Part shown: positions 8,747 through 17,200 of the stretch, piece by piece
Layout of the letters: every line of letters begins with the position of its first letter
How positions within the stretch are numbered: the first letter of the stretch is position 1
Assembly: GCA_022826805.1 (NCBI GenBank)
Contig: JAJDUH010000005.1
Location: 47,815 to 111,814 of the forward strand
Reading direction: 5' to 3'
Length of the DNA stretch: 64,000 bases
From: Candidatus Poribacteria bacterium
GTDB taxonomy: Bacteria > Poribacteria > WGA-4E > WGA-3G
Translations under genes and position numbers: made by a program
The notes under the pieces: model-generated
What the model saw: the letters and a program-made list of their open reading frames with translations, nothing else
Database searches by the model: none
What the model was told of the DNA's origin: nothing

Positions 8747-11197
8747 ATGAGAATAACGAAAATATGTTCCATTCTCACGACTTTGATGATTTTACACTGC
8801 TGTGCGTTTGCGTTACTGCTACCGATCCAGACAACGACCGCTCAGTTTGAAGATGTTCCATTGGTAGACGTTGCGTTTGATACGGCGAATGTTCCTGAAC
8901 CTGTTCCGCCCCCTGATGTTGTTCGTAACTTCTTTGAACTGGATCCTTTTTATAAACAGTGGATTGATGTCCGCGGTTTCCCTGTTTTAGCATCGGCACA
9001 GGTCAATCCGTATGCGATAAAGGAAGCCGCATGGCTTATTGGACAGATGATTGGTCACCGTCGGGATGTGCTACGTGCGATGGCAGCAAACAAAGCCCGT
9101 TTTTCTGTGATAGGACATACCGAAATCATAACAGAGATTCCGGAATATCGCAGCGATCCGCGCCCCGATTTTCTTGTGTTCCGTGAACGGGGGTGGGGAG
9201 GCACCGAGGGAGCAACAGTGAGTTCTTCTGATGAAAATATTCTGGGCTATCCAGGTTCCTACGGTGGAACATACAGTGTCCTGATTCATGAGTTTGCACA
9301 CGGTATACATCTTCTTGGATTAAATACGCTCGATCCGACGTTTGATGAGCGACTTCGCAGAACCTACGAAGCAGCAATGAAAAAGGGGTTGTGGCAAGGT
9401 ACCTACGCTTCTTCTGATAGAAGAGAATACTGGGCTGAGGCGACACAGTCTTGGTTTCATCCTAACGGTCCTGGTAGTTTCAGTCGCTTTGGTAAGACCC
9501 GCCAGGCGTTGAAACGCTACGACCCGAAGCTCGCGGCGTTGCTTGCGGAGGTTTATGGAGATCGTGAATGGCGATACACCCCGGTTGCGACTCGAATCCA
9601 TCTACCGCATCTTCAGGGATTCGATCCACAGGCTTCTCCTATTTTTGAAGGATTTCCTGAATTGGAAGCAGTCTATCGGCAATTGCGGGATCCCAACAGT
9701 GATGGTGAAGGGGCATGGGTGAACTTGCAGTCTTATCGTCCGAATCAATTGCCGCGTCTCGCGCACTCAAATGTTCACGGAGGATGGACGACGGTCGTTT
9801 TTGTGAACTTCAGCCGAGCCGATGTCCTCGTCTATTGGGTGCAGCCTGATGGCACGGAAGGCTATTGGACACGTGTCCCGCCCGGTTATATTCGTGGTAC
9901 ACCCAGTAGGATAAATGAAATATGGTTGGTCAAAGATGCCAATGGCAGAAACCTCGCAGTGTTCCAAGCCGAAGAGAAAACGGGACGCGCCGGAGTTGGG
10001 GCATCACCTCACAAGCCGACGCGGGGCGTCCGGGGAGATTCGCAACCCCAGGTCCTGGTTGATGCCTTCCAACGTCCACCGATGTATTGGATAGATACAT
10101 CCGCAGGCACGCTCCATCGCCTCATCGGTGATACCGTAGAAAACCTGCTACCAAGCGTCCAAAACGCGACCAACCTCGCCGTGGATATGGATGGCGGTAA
10201 ACTGTATTGGACAGAGAAAACGGGCAATAAGACTGGTAGAATCCGATGCGCAACCCTCAATGGCACGAACGTCCGACTCGTCAAAGACTTAACAAGTGTC
10301 CCTCAAAGTATTGCTGTTGACCTTGCGAATGACAAACTCTACGTGACGAATTCTTGGGGCAAAGTCCAACGACTCAACGTCGACGGCTCAAATTTTGAAC
10401 CGAGCCTCATCACAGAGTTAGAGGCACCAGATCATATTGCTTTGGGTGTCGCAAGTCATAAGATTTATTGGACAGAGGGAGAAAATCGCATCTGGCGTGC
10501 AAACCTGGACGGATCAAATCCCGAAGCACTCGTAACGAACTTAGCACCGATCGGCGGTATCGCGATTGCGGATGGTAAACTTTACTGGACAGAACGGATT
10601 GGCAAAAGTGAAGGTAGCATCCAACATGCTAACCTTGATGGCACAAAAATTCAGGGACTTGTTCGATTAGGAAGCATCCCTCTTGGGATCACTGTAGACC
10701 CTATCGGACGCAAGTTATATTGGACAAGCTTGAAGGGGAGAATCCAATGTGTTAACCTCGACGGCTCAAACTTCAAAACCCTTGTTGTTGGATTAGGTAG
10801 ACCCGCTGGCATCACCTTACCAGCGCGAGAGATTCATAGACCGAAAGTCGTGAAAATTTCCGATCCGGCAGCAGCACCGAGCCATATCCGTTTTGCGCCG
10901 CCGGAGGAGACACAAGTGCTCTCAAACTTCCCAAATCCGTTCAACCCAGAAACGTGGATTCCTTATGAGTTGGCGATGGATACGGATGTGAAGATCACGA
11001 TATACAACACGCAAGGGGTTGTGGTCCGGACGTTGACCCTTGGGCATCAGTCGGCAGGCTACTACACGGGGCGGGCGCGTGCGGCGTATTGGGATGGTCG
11101 TAATACTGTTGGCGAACAGGTCGCCAGTGGCGTCTATTTCTATACCTTTACGGCAGATGAGTTTACCGCGACCCGTAAGATGTTGATACGGAAATAA
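8747..11197 (+). CDS. Secreted HExxH metallopeptidase-like / YWTD propeller protein with C-terminal sorting domain
   Basis: 816 residues; ATG preceded by CAGGAGG. Signal peptide at about 1-32 (ends TTTAQ). A zinc-peptidase-like domain has HEFAHGIH at about 181-188 and a downstream acidic helix EYWAEATQSWF near 227-237, the gluzincin arrangement of two His plus a distal Glu. From about 440 to 690 there are LDL-receptor YWTD-type repeats (KLYWTEKTG, KIYWTEGEN, KLYWTERIG, KLYWTSLKG), expected to form a six-bladed propeller. The C-terminus (about 730-816) is an FlgD-like/T9SS-type sorting domain starting NFPNPFNPETWIPYELA and ending RKMLIRK. An extracellular, surface-attached protease acting on host or matrix protein is plausible but inferred. 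Confidence 0.8.
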   Translation: MRITKICSILTTLMILHCCAFALLLPIQTTTAQFEDVPLVDVAFDTANVPEPVPPPDVVRNFFELDPFYKQWIDVRGFPVLASAQVNPYAIKEAAWLIGQMIGHRRDVLRAMAANKARFSVIGHTEIITEIPEYRSDPRPDFLVFRERGWGGTEGATVSSSDENILGYPGSYGGTYSVLIHEFAHGIHLLGLNTLDPTFDERLRRTYEAAMKKGLWQGTYASSDRREYWAEATQSWFHPNGPGSFSRFGKTRQALKRYDPKLAALLAEVYGDREWRYTPVATRIHLPHLQGFDPQASPIFEGFPELEAVYRQLRDPNSDGEGAWVNLQSYRPNQLPRLAHSNVHGGWTTVVFVNFSRADVLVYWVQPDGTEGYWTRVPPGYIRGTPSRINEIWLVKDANGRNLAVFQAEEKTGRAGVGASPHKPTRGVRGDSQPQVLVDAFQRPPMYWIDTSAGTLHRLIGDTVENLLPSVQNATNLAVDMDGGKLYWTEKTGNKTGRIRCATLNGTNVRLVKDLTSVPQSIAVDLANDKLYVTNSWGKVQRLNVDGSNFEPSLITELEAPDHIALGVASHKIYWTEGENRIWRANLDGSNPEALVTNLAPIGGIAIADGKLYWTERIGKSEGSIQHANLDGTKIQGLVRLGSIPLGITVDPIGRKLYWTSLKGRIQCVNLDGSNFKTLVVGLGRPAGITLPAREIHRPKVVKISDPAAAPSHIRFAPPEETQVLSNFPNPFNPETWIPYELAMDTDVKITIYNTQGVVVRTLTLGHQSAGYYTGRARAAYWDGRNTVGEQVASGVYFYTFTADEFTATRKMLIRK

Positions 11198-11212
11198 AGG
11201 AAACCTTTTTCA

Positions 11213-11977
11213 ATGAAAAGATTTGGTATGGTAAAACACCTCCTGCTGTGCGTTCTGCTCGTCTCTGCAGTGTCTCATCGGGTTCAAAGTGAGATGTTTA
11301 CCGAGCGCGGGGTGGTGGACATTCCGACGGGCAACATCCTCAGCCATGGAAACTTTGGCGCAGGTGTTTTTATCGGTTACCCGCGCTTTGAACACAATTC
11401 GGCGCGCTACCGATGCGATGCTGTGGCGTTTCGTTTCAACTTCGGGGTGTTCGATCGGGTTGAAGTTGGACTTCGGTATTTATCAAATTCAGAAGGTAGA
11501 CCGTCTGCTGTGCGTTCTGCCAACCTAAAAATCCAACTCTTAAAAGAGCAGGAATCCGAGAGATTTCCGTCTGTAGCGATAGGTGTTGAAAACCTCAGCG
11601 ACAGGAAGGTTTACGTTCCGGATCCTACGCACGGCAGAATCGTCGAAGTTGGCATATATCATCCCGCCGATTATGAACCGGATCCCGCCCCTTCAACGTT
11701 TCTGGCGATCAGTAAAACGCTTCGCCGCCAATATTCTGTGCATTTGGGGGTTGCCTCAGGTGGAGAGAGCAGGATGTTCGTTGGGCTGAGCAAAGAATTT
11801 CAACCGGCTTTTGCGAGAGGCGACATCACAATAAACTTCGAAGCTAATGGTGAATTGATAAATACAGGCATATACTATGCGATGTCAAGCGGACTTCAAA
11901 TCGCGCTCGGTATTGCGAATGTGAGCTATCCACAGAGATTACGCTATCTCGCAGCGGTTTCTTGGAGCAACGAGTAA
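11213..11977 (+). CDS. Predicted outer-membrane beta-barrel protein
   Basis: 254 residues; begins 15 bases after the previous stop, with AAGGAAACC upstream. Signal peptide MKRFGMVKHLLLCVLLVSAV, likely cleaved near VQS. The mature protein alternates hydrophobic and polar residues in amphipathic strands (FGAGVFIGYPRF, AVAFRFNFGVFDRVEVGLRY, PSVAIGVENLSD, YSVHLGVASGG, ITINFEANGELINTGIYYAM). It ends in an aromatic-containing strand (YLAAVSWSNE). The pattern fits a small porin or YjbH-like barrel; the cargo is unknown. It may be co-transcribed with the metallopeptidase-like gene. Confidence 0.55.
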   Translation: MKRFGMVKHLLLCVLLVSAVSHRVQSEMFTERGVVDIPTGNILSHGNFGAGVFIGYPRFEHNSARYRCDAVAFRFNFGVFDRVEVGLRYLSNSEGRPSAVRSANLKIQLLKEQESERFPSVAIGVENLSDRKVYVPDPTHGRIVEVGIYHPADYEPDPAPSTFLAISKTLRRQYSVHLGVASGGESRMFVGLSKEFQPAFARGDITINFEANGELINTGIYYAMSSGLQIALGIANVSYPQRLRYLAAVSWSNE

Positions 11978-11990
11978 CGACTTAAACAGA

Positions 11991-12425
11991 ATGATGTTAA
12001 GACAGAAACGATTTATGAGGCAGTGTCGTCGGAAACTTCTTAAACAGAACCCCGATATGGAGTTGGATATTGAGGTTGTCGGTGTAAGAGCAGCCACGAC
12101 AGCAGTAGCGGCGAGACCTACCGAAACCGCACTGCTTGCGAACTACCCCAACCCGTTCAACCCGGAGACGTGGATCCCATATCAGTTAGCGACGGATACG
12201 GATGTGCAGATCACAATATACAATGCCCAAGGTGGGGTCGTTCGGGTCTTAACCTTCGGACAGCAATCGACGGCTTACTACACAGGGCGCGGGCGTGCAG
12301 CGTATTGGGATGGGCGCAACGCGCTTGGTGAACCTGTTGCCAGTGGTATCTATTTCTATCAGTTAGAAACGGACGCAATATCGTCGATACGCAAGATGAT
12401 CATTTTGAAGGAGGACTCAATATAA
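11991..12425 (+). CDS. Stand-alone C-terminal sorting domain (FNPETWIPY type), probable gene remnant
   Basis: 144 residues, of which the last 100 or so are an FlgD-like sorting domain (NYPNPFNPETWIPYQLATD, then AAYWDGRN and ending RKMIILKEDSI). This closely parallels the C-terminus of the protein ending at 11197. The first 45 residues are basic and uninformative, with no signal peptide, so there is no passenger and no export route. It starts 14 bases after the barrel gene in another frame. Either it is the 3' remnant of a deleted secreted gene, or it is a recently detached tail. No good ribosome-binding site was seen. Confidence 0.55.
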   Translation: MMLRQKRFMRQCRRKLLKQNPDMELDIEVVGVRAATTAVAARPTETALLANYPNPFNPETWIPYQLATDTDVQITIYNAQGGVVRVLTFGQQSTAYYTGRGRAAYWDGRNALGEPVASGIYFYQLETDAISSIRKMIILKEDSI

Positions 12426-12447
12426 ACTTTCAGATAGGAAGCAACCT

Positions 12448-13350
12448 ATGAGATTTTATCACATGTCTTTACCTTTGAGTAGGTTTATTATTTTAACTTT
12501 AATTTTTGGTTTATTTGCAGGGTGTGATTTTTTGGATGAACAAGATGCAGGTATGTTTATCCAAACGGCAGGTGTCGTCTCTACTTCTATGGATAGACCT
12601 TCAGAAAGAGATACTATAGCCGAAGTCGTAATCGGTGCCTTTAGTGCAAACCCTAACACATGTGTAGGAAAATTGAAAGTCTCTGCTGATCGGGAAGGCA
12701 ATAACATCTATCTAACAGCAGAGAAGGAAACATCCCTCGTTTCCGGGCTCGTTTTCGGGGCGTGTGGAGACGCGGTAACGGAAGTATATGGCGAGGTTAC
12801 TGTAAAGAACCTCGAAGTCGGTGAATATAAAATTCTGGATGATAACAGCCGTCGTGAACTAGGACGGTTTCGTATTGAGCCGACGTGGCCATGGGCTTAT
12901 ATGGTTCATGTTGACGTTGATGCAATCATAACTGAATTTATTGCTTCTCCGTCTCCAATAGATCCCGATAATTATTCTGTTCATGCTATGCTTCATATAG
13001 CAGAACTCTATGAACCCCATTGTTACCCGCTTCCCAGGTTAATCCTTAGAACAGATACAGAAGAAATTGAAGACGTTATCAACGTTAATATAGAGTGTAG
13101 TGTACCGTATATCGACCCCGGGTGTGCAGTTATGGTAAACTCATACCCGCACACGGAAGAACCATCGTATCCGCGATATAGATATGAATATAACACGGAA
13201 GTATATCTTGGTGTATTCTCTGCGGGCTCACATAGCGTCGTTATCAACGGTAACGGTAGAAACTATCTTTTTGATATTCCCTCGGGTATTGATGAAGGTA
13301 TTCAATTTTGGAAAATCTTTCCAAAAGCGACCTCTCGGACGGCACATTAA
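12448..13350 (+). CDS. Putative lipoprotein, paralogue B
   Basis: 300 residues with a clear lipoprotein signal peptide ending LFAGC (Cys26); ATAGGAAG lies a few bases upstream of the ATG. Beta-rich. It shares segment order with the lipoprotein at 7729: a dominant VGEYxL/I strand after an E-x-YGE-x-T-x-x-x-L motif, then a terminal TEV/I-x-LGxFxAG strand. The copies are clearly diverged, so the duplication is old. No function was recognised. Its C-terminal tail (IDEGIQFWKIFPKATSRTAH) is unlike that of paralogue A. Confidence 0.7.
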   Translation: MRFYHMSLPLSRFIILTLIFGLFAGCDFLDEQDAGMFIQTAGVVSTSMDRPSERDTIAEVVIGAFSANPNTCVGKLKVSADREGNNIYLTAEKETSLVSGLVFGACGDAVTEVYGEVTVKNLEVGEYKILDDNSRRELGRFRIEPTWPWAYMVHVDVDAIITEFIASPSPIDPDNYSVHAMLHIAELYEPHCYPLPRLILRTDTEEIEDVINVNIECSVPYIDPGCAVMVNSYPHTEEPSYPRYRYEYNTEVYLGVFSAGSHSVVINGNGRNYLFDIPSGIDEGIQFWKIFPKATSRTAH

Positions 13351-13467
13351 GCCACCTATCGAAACAGTCAAGCAACAACAAATTGCCCAACCATGAAAGG
13401 CACAAGCTCCACGCTTTAGGGTGTGGGTGCTATGACTCAGCGATAAATTGCGGTGAGGATGATGATG

Positions 13468-14565
13468 ATGAAGGGCAGAAATGTTACAAATTTCCTGATG
13501 AATAAACGAACGCTTGTTTTCTGGGTTTCCAGTTTCTTGACGATGTTGGTCGCGTTTTCAATTACAGCGGCTTATGCGCAGGATCCTACTATCCGTTATG
13601 GCGAGGGTGTACCGGCAGCGGTTCGTATTATCAATGATCGAGGTTTGCGCTATCTCGCTGATACGCAGATGGAAAATGGAAGTTGGTCAGGGGAACCGGG
13701 GAACGCTGGAATAACAGGGATCTGTGTGATGGCGTTGATGGCGAGTGGTGAAGATCCAGACTTCGGTCCTTATGCGACTAACATCCGTAAAGCCTTACGC
13801 AATATCATTGTCAATCAGAATAATAGGACAGGCTACCTCGGTTCGGTCGGGCACGGGTCGATGTACCACCACGGTTTTGCCTTGTTGGCACTATCTGAAG
13901 CGTACGGTGTCGTTAGCGAACGGCTGCTCTGGGAAGGGAGCGATGTGCCTCCCGAAGGGCGGCGTACGCTTGGTCAGGCGTTGGAACTGGCGGTGCGTGC
14001 TACTTTGACTGCACAAAAGGAGAATGCGTGGGGTGCTTGGCGTTACTCTCCGCAGGCCCGAGATGCCGACACAACCGTGGCTGGAACCGTGCTAATGGGT
14101 TTGTTTGGTGCCCGAAATGCTGGCATTGAGGTGCCTAACAAGGCGATCGACAAGGCAATAAGTTTTTTCCAGAGCCACACGATGCAAGATGGAAGTGTGA
14201 TGTATCAGATGTCAAGGAATTTTGGCGATGGACTCACTCGGACAGCAATAGCTACACTGATTTATGCAATTGGAAAAAGAAAAGACACCCCTGAATACAA
14301 AGCCGCTTCCGAATTCATCAAGCGGCGAATTAATTCTAATGATGCCAGATACCCGTACTATCATCTTTACTATATGGCTCAGGCACTGTTTCAAAGCGAC
14401 TTTGAGGCGTGGCAGGCTTGGAACCGGCGGACCATTGAGCGGCTTCAGAGAATGCAGTCAGACAATGGTAGTTTTTCAAGTTCGTATGGTAGCGCCTACG
14501 GGACTGGCATGGCTATCCTGGCTTTGGCGTTGAACTATCGTCTCTTACCGGTTTATGAAAGGTGA
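13468..14565 (+). CDS. Secreted terpene-cyclase / prenyltransferase-fold protein
   Basis: 365 residues from the ATG at 13468, which lies 9 bases after an AGG in GTGAGG. In-frame starts at 13453, 13459 and 13498 are alternatives. A signal peptide ends AYA before QDPTI. The rest is built of alpha-alpha-barrel repeats (GLRYLADTQMENGSWSGEPG, RLQRMQSDNGSFSSSYGSAY, AISFFQSHTMQDGSVMYQMS), each with the Q-x-x-x-G-S-W/F signature of squalene-cyclase and prenyltransferase-beta folds. The DxDD cyclase motif is not evident, so it is probably a binding or inhibitor-like domain rather than a cyclase. Such genes recur near VWA/BatA clusters, which fits the genes at 1-6.5 kb. Confidence 0.7.
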   Translation: MKGRNVTNFLMNKRTLVFWVSSFLTMLVAFSITAAYAQDPTIRYGEGVPAAVRIINDRGLRYLADTQMENGSWSGEPGNAGITGICVMALMASGEDPDFGPYATNIRKALRNIIVNQNNRTGYLGSVGHGSMYHHGFALLALSEAYGVVSERLLWEGSDVPPEGRRTLGQALELAVRATLTAQKENAWGAWRYSPQARDADTTVAGTVLMGLFGARNAGIEVPNKAIDKAISFFQSHTMQDGSVMYQMSRNFGDGLTRTAIATLIYAIGKRKDTPEYKAASEFIKRRINSNDARYPYYHLYYMAQALFQSDFEAWQAWNRRTIERLQRMQSDNGSFSSSYGSAYGTGMAILALALNYRLLPVYER

Positions 14566-14690
14566 ATGGCTTTTAGGTATCGGTTATCGGTAAGAGTTGC
14601 CTGATGCACATCAGGTATCTCTTTAACTGACAACTGAAAACCTGCACAGCAAGCGAACCGACAACCATTTGCTAAAAAGGGAGAAATAAA

Positions 14691-16976
14691 ATGCAGTGGA
14701 ATCTAAAGAAGATGCTTATGACTGTTTCTGTATTGGCGGCGTTGTGGGCTCCTACGACGCAGGCTCAGGAAGCAGAAGAGCCTTTAAAACCGAGTTTGCA
14801 AGCCTATACACAGACGCTGCGCTGGAGAAATGGCAACATCCTTCCCGGTCGGTTATTAGAAAGCACAGCTGGAATAATCCGCTGGGTGGCCCCATACTTT
14901 TCGGATGATCTGGTCGTTGACATGAGTGTATTGGATTCGGTTATCTTCTCGGAGCGGCCTACTCCAGCGACGGAGGCTTTTCGCGTCGGAACGGTATCTG
15001 GAGATGTCTGGATGGCTGATATAGTCGATTCGGGTGACAACACCTTTCTCTTTTTCAGTAAGCGACACGGTCGGTTTCGAGTGAATCGTACGACGATTTA
15101 TATCCTTGAACGTTGGGTACACTCCAATTTTATCTTCGACGGTTCTCAACTGATGGCTTGGGAATTATCCAAACGGCGTAAGAATGATCCTATGCTTCTA
15201 CGTGGTCGGAACGCTCAGTTGGATTGGTATGCAGATCGTGTTGGTCATCCACGAACAGATAAAGTTAAATCAAAAATTTTCCATGCGCTTGACTTACCTG
15301 AACGTTTTGAGATTGACTTAGAATTGACTTCCGACACACGTTCTCCGGAATTTGTTTTTGCACTCGGTAAAAGCCTTTACGAAACAGTCCGACTGGAGAC
15401 GTGGGTTAACGAATTGGTGGTCGTTCAAGGCACACTATTTGAACCGGTATTAACGATCCAACCAGATCAACGAAGTTTCCGTTTACGTCTCGCTTATGAC
15501 GGGGATGCCGATGTATTGAAGGTATTGGATTTTGCTGGAAATCTGCTGCTGAAATTGGATGGAGTTGAGCAGACGGTTGCGGAACCTGGTCTCTATGTCT
15601 ATAACCGAGGTCGAGATTTAACGGTCCGGCGGTTAAGGGTCTATCGGAGACCTACTAACTCCGCAAAACAGCCCATTGATGCTTCCAAACCGCGGATCCA
15701 CATGATGGATGGACGGGTGGTTTACGGCAAACTGTTTGTTGGGAAAGACAGTGCTTATCTTATTGATGCAGATGAGGTTCGTCGTGACATTGATCTCCAG
15801 CAGATTGACCGTGTCGTTCAACCGGGTGCTGCGCTAACCGAGACGGACTATCCGGTTGCTTTAACATATCCCGATGGGGCGGTCTTGCATGGCAAGATTG
15901 ATCGAGTGAGTGAAGATGGTGTGGTCCTGCAAACCGACTTTGCGGACGAACCGATAACCTGTGCGTTTACGGGTGCTTCGCTGCTTCGGATAAAACCGGG
16001 GCACTCTTGGGTTCCTAAGCAGGTTGAAGATGGAGATAAATTGTTTCACCCATTCGGAGATCTCCGAGGCAAGGTTCTATTTGATGGTCAGGACGAATCG
16101 TTGATTCGATGGAAACCTGTGGGGGCGTTGGAGCCGGTTCGACTGGCGAACACTCGAGCAGTCCGTATAGAGCGCAACAATAGACGGACATCGAAAGTGT
16201 GGCCTCATAATACGGCGCAGTTTCGGCATGTATTGCATCTGAGGAATGGAGAAAACATTCCCTGTCAAATCTCGGCTTACGATGGCACAACCGTTAATTT
16301 TCAATCTCCTTTTATCAATACAGAGCAAATTAGTTCGATGCATGTGAAAGCTTTTGAGTTCTCAGATAGGACACATGCGAAAGGTATTGGCAGTACTCGT
16401 GGGTTATCGCAATTAGCAATTAGCAAATCTCGAATAGCGAACAGTGAACAGCGAACAGCGAATACACAGCCGGAACCTAAGCATGGCAAGCTGGACATGA
16501 AATTAGAGCGTGCGCTAACGGTTCCGCGTTTCAGTCGCGATAATCCACCGAGTCACATCTTAATGGCGGAGAACGGAGATATGAAACGAGGGAAGTTGAT
16601 AAGTTTTAACGGACAGTCACTTCAGTTTGATTCAAAGTTGCGGCGGTTTTCCGTCCCTATTGACCGCGTGACACGGGTGGTGGAGGTCAGTGTTGATAGT
16701 AGTCAGCAATCAGCTATCGGTCGTCAGAAGGTTAGCCGACCCTCTGAATCTGAGGTTGGTGTCAAGTTGACCGATAGTTCAGTTCTGGTCTTTGAGCCAC
16801 TTGAGATCAGAGATGGAAAGTTGCTGGGACGTTCGTCAATCTACGGCGAGATAACGGTTCCAGTCGGCAGCATTGAGCACCTTTACTTCGGAGACACGGC
16901 AGCATCTCTCCGAACTGCTTTTGAAGCGTGGGTAGTCCGTCCTGCGAAAGAGCCGATGTTCGGTGAGAATCCGTGA
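14691..16976 (+). CDS. Secreted protein of unknown function with repeated beta motifs and in-frame simple-sequence inserts
   Basis: 761 residues; AAAGGGAG upstream of the ATG; signal peptide ending TTQAQ. Several copies of a short beta motif of the form N/DG-x-x-x-x-GKL/RLL recur (LRWRNGNILPGRLL, IHMMDGRVVYGKLFVG, LTYPDGAVLHGKI, LHLRNGENIPCQI, LMAENGDMKRGKLISF). This suggests tandem small barrels like those in planctomycete-type envelope proteins. A LamG-like beta region lies near 190-330. Residues about 573-592 (LAISKSRIANSEQRTANTQP) and 667-685 (DSSQQSAIGRQKVSR) are encoded by simple-sequence tracts of the same kind seen between genes. Function unknown; it follows the terpene-cyclase-fold gene. 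Confidence 0.65.
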   Translation: MQWNLKKMLMTVSVLAALWAPTTQAQEAEEPLKPSLQAYTQTLRWRNGNILPGRLLESTAGIIRWVAPYFSDDLVVDMSVLDSVIFSERPTPATEAFRVGTVSGDVWMADIVDSGDNTFLFFSKRHGRFRVNRTTIYILERWVHSNFIFDGSQLMAWELSKRRKNDPMLLRGRNAQLDWYADRVGHPRTDKVKSKIFHALDLPERFEIDLELTSDTRSPEFVFALGKSLYETVRLETWVNELVVVQGTLFEPVLTIQPDQRSFRLRLAYDGDADVLKVLDFAGNLLLKLDGVEQTVAEPGLYVYNRGRDLTVRRLRVYRRPTNSAKQPIDASKPRIHMMDGRVVYGKLFVGKDSAYLIDADEVRRDIDLQQIDRVVQPGAALTETDYPVALTYPDGAVLHGKIDRVSEDGVVLQTDFADEPITCAFTGASLLRIKPGHSWVPKQVEDGDKLFHPFGDLRGKVLFDGQDESLIRWKPVGALEPVRLANTRAVRIERNNRRTSKVWPHNTAQFRHVLHLRNGENIPCQISAYDGTTVNFQSPFINTEQISSMHVKAFEFSDRTHAKGIGSTRGLSQLAISKSRIANSEQRTANTQPEPKHGKLDMKLERALTVPRFSRDNPPSHILMAENGDMKRGKLISFNGQSLQFDSKLRRFSVPIDRVTRVVEVSVDSSQQSAIGRQKVSRPSESEVGVKLTDSSVLVFEPLEIRDGKLLGRSSIYGEITVPVGSIEHLYFGDTAASLRTAFEAWVVRPAKEPMFGENP

Positions 16977-17200
16977 GTGGTTGTGGGTTATCAGTTATGA
17001 GTTACAAGAAGCTTCTTCTAACCAGTGCTCTCAACGGGAGGTCTTAAGCGTATATCCGTCGAGAAGAGGCACGATTCTGAGGTTGTTCCTGCCTTTAGTT
17101 TTGATGAGTCCTAAGATTTTCCTTAATCAAAAAGAGAGGATTTGATAGAATGATATACAAGGATTCTTAGTCGGCAGAAGGAAATGGGGTGGGAAAATAG

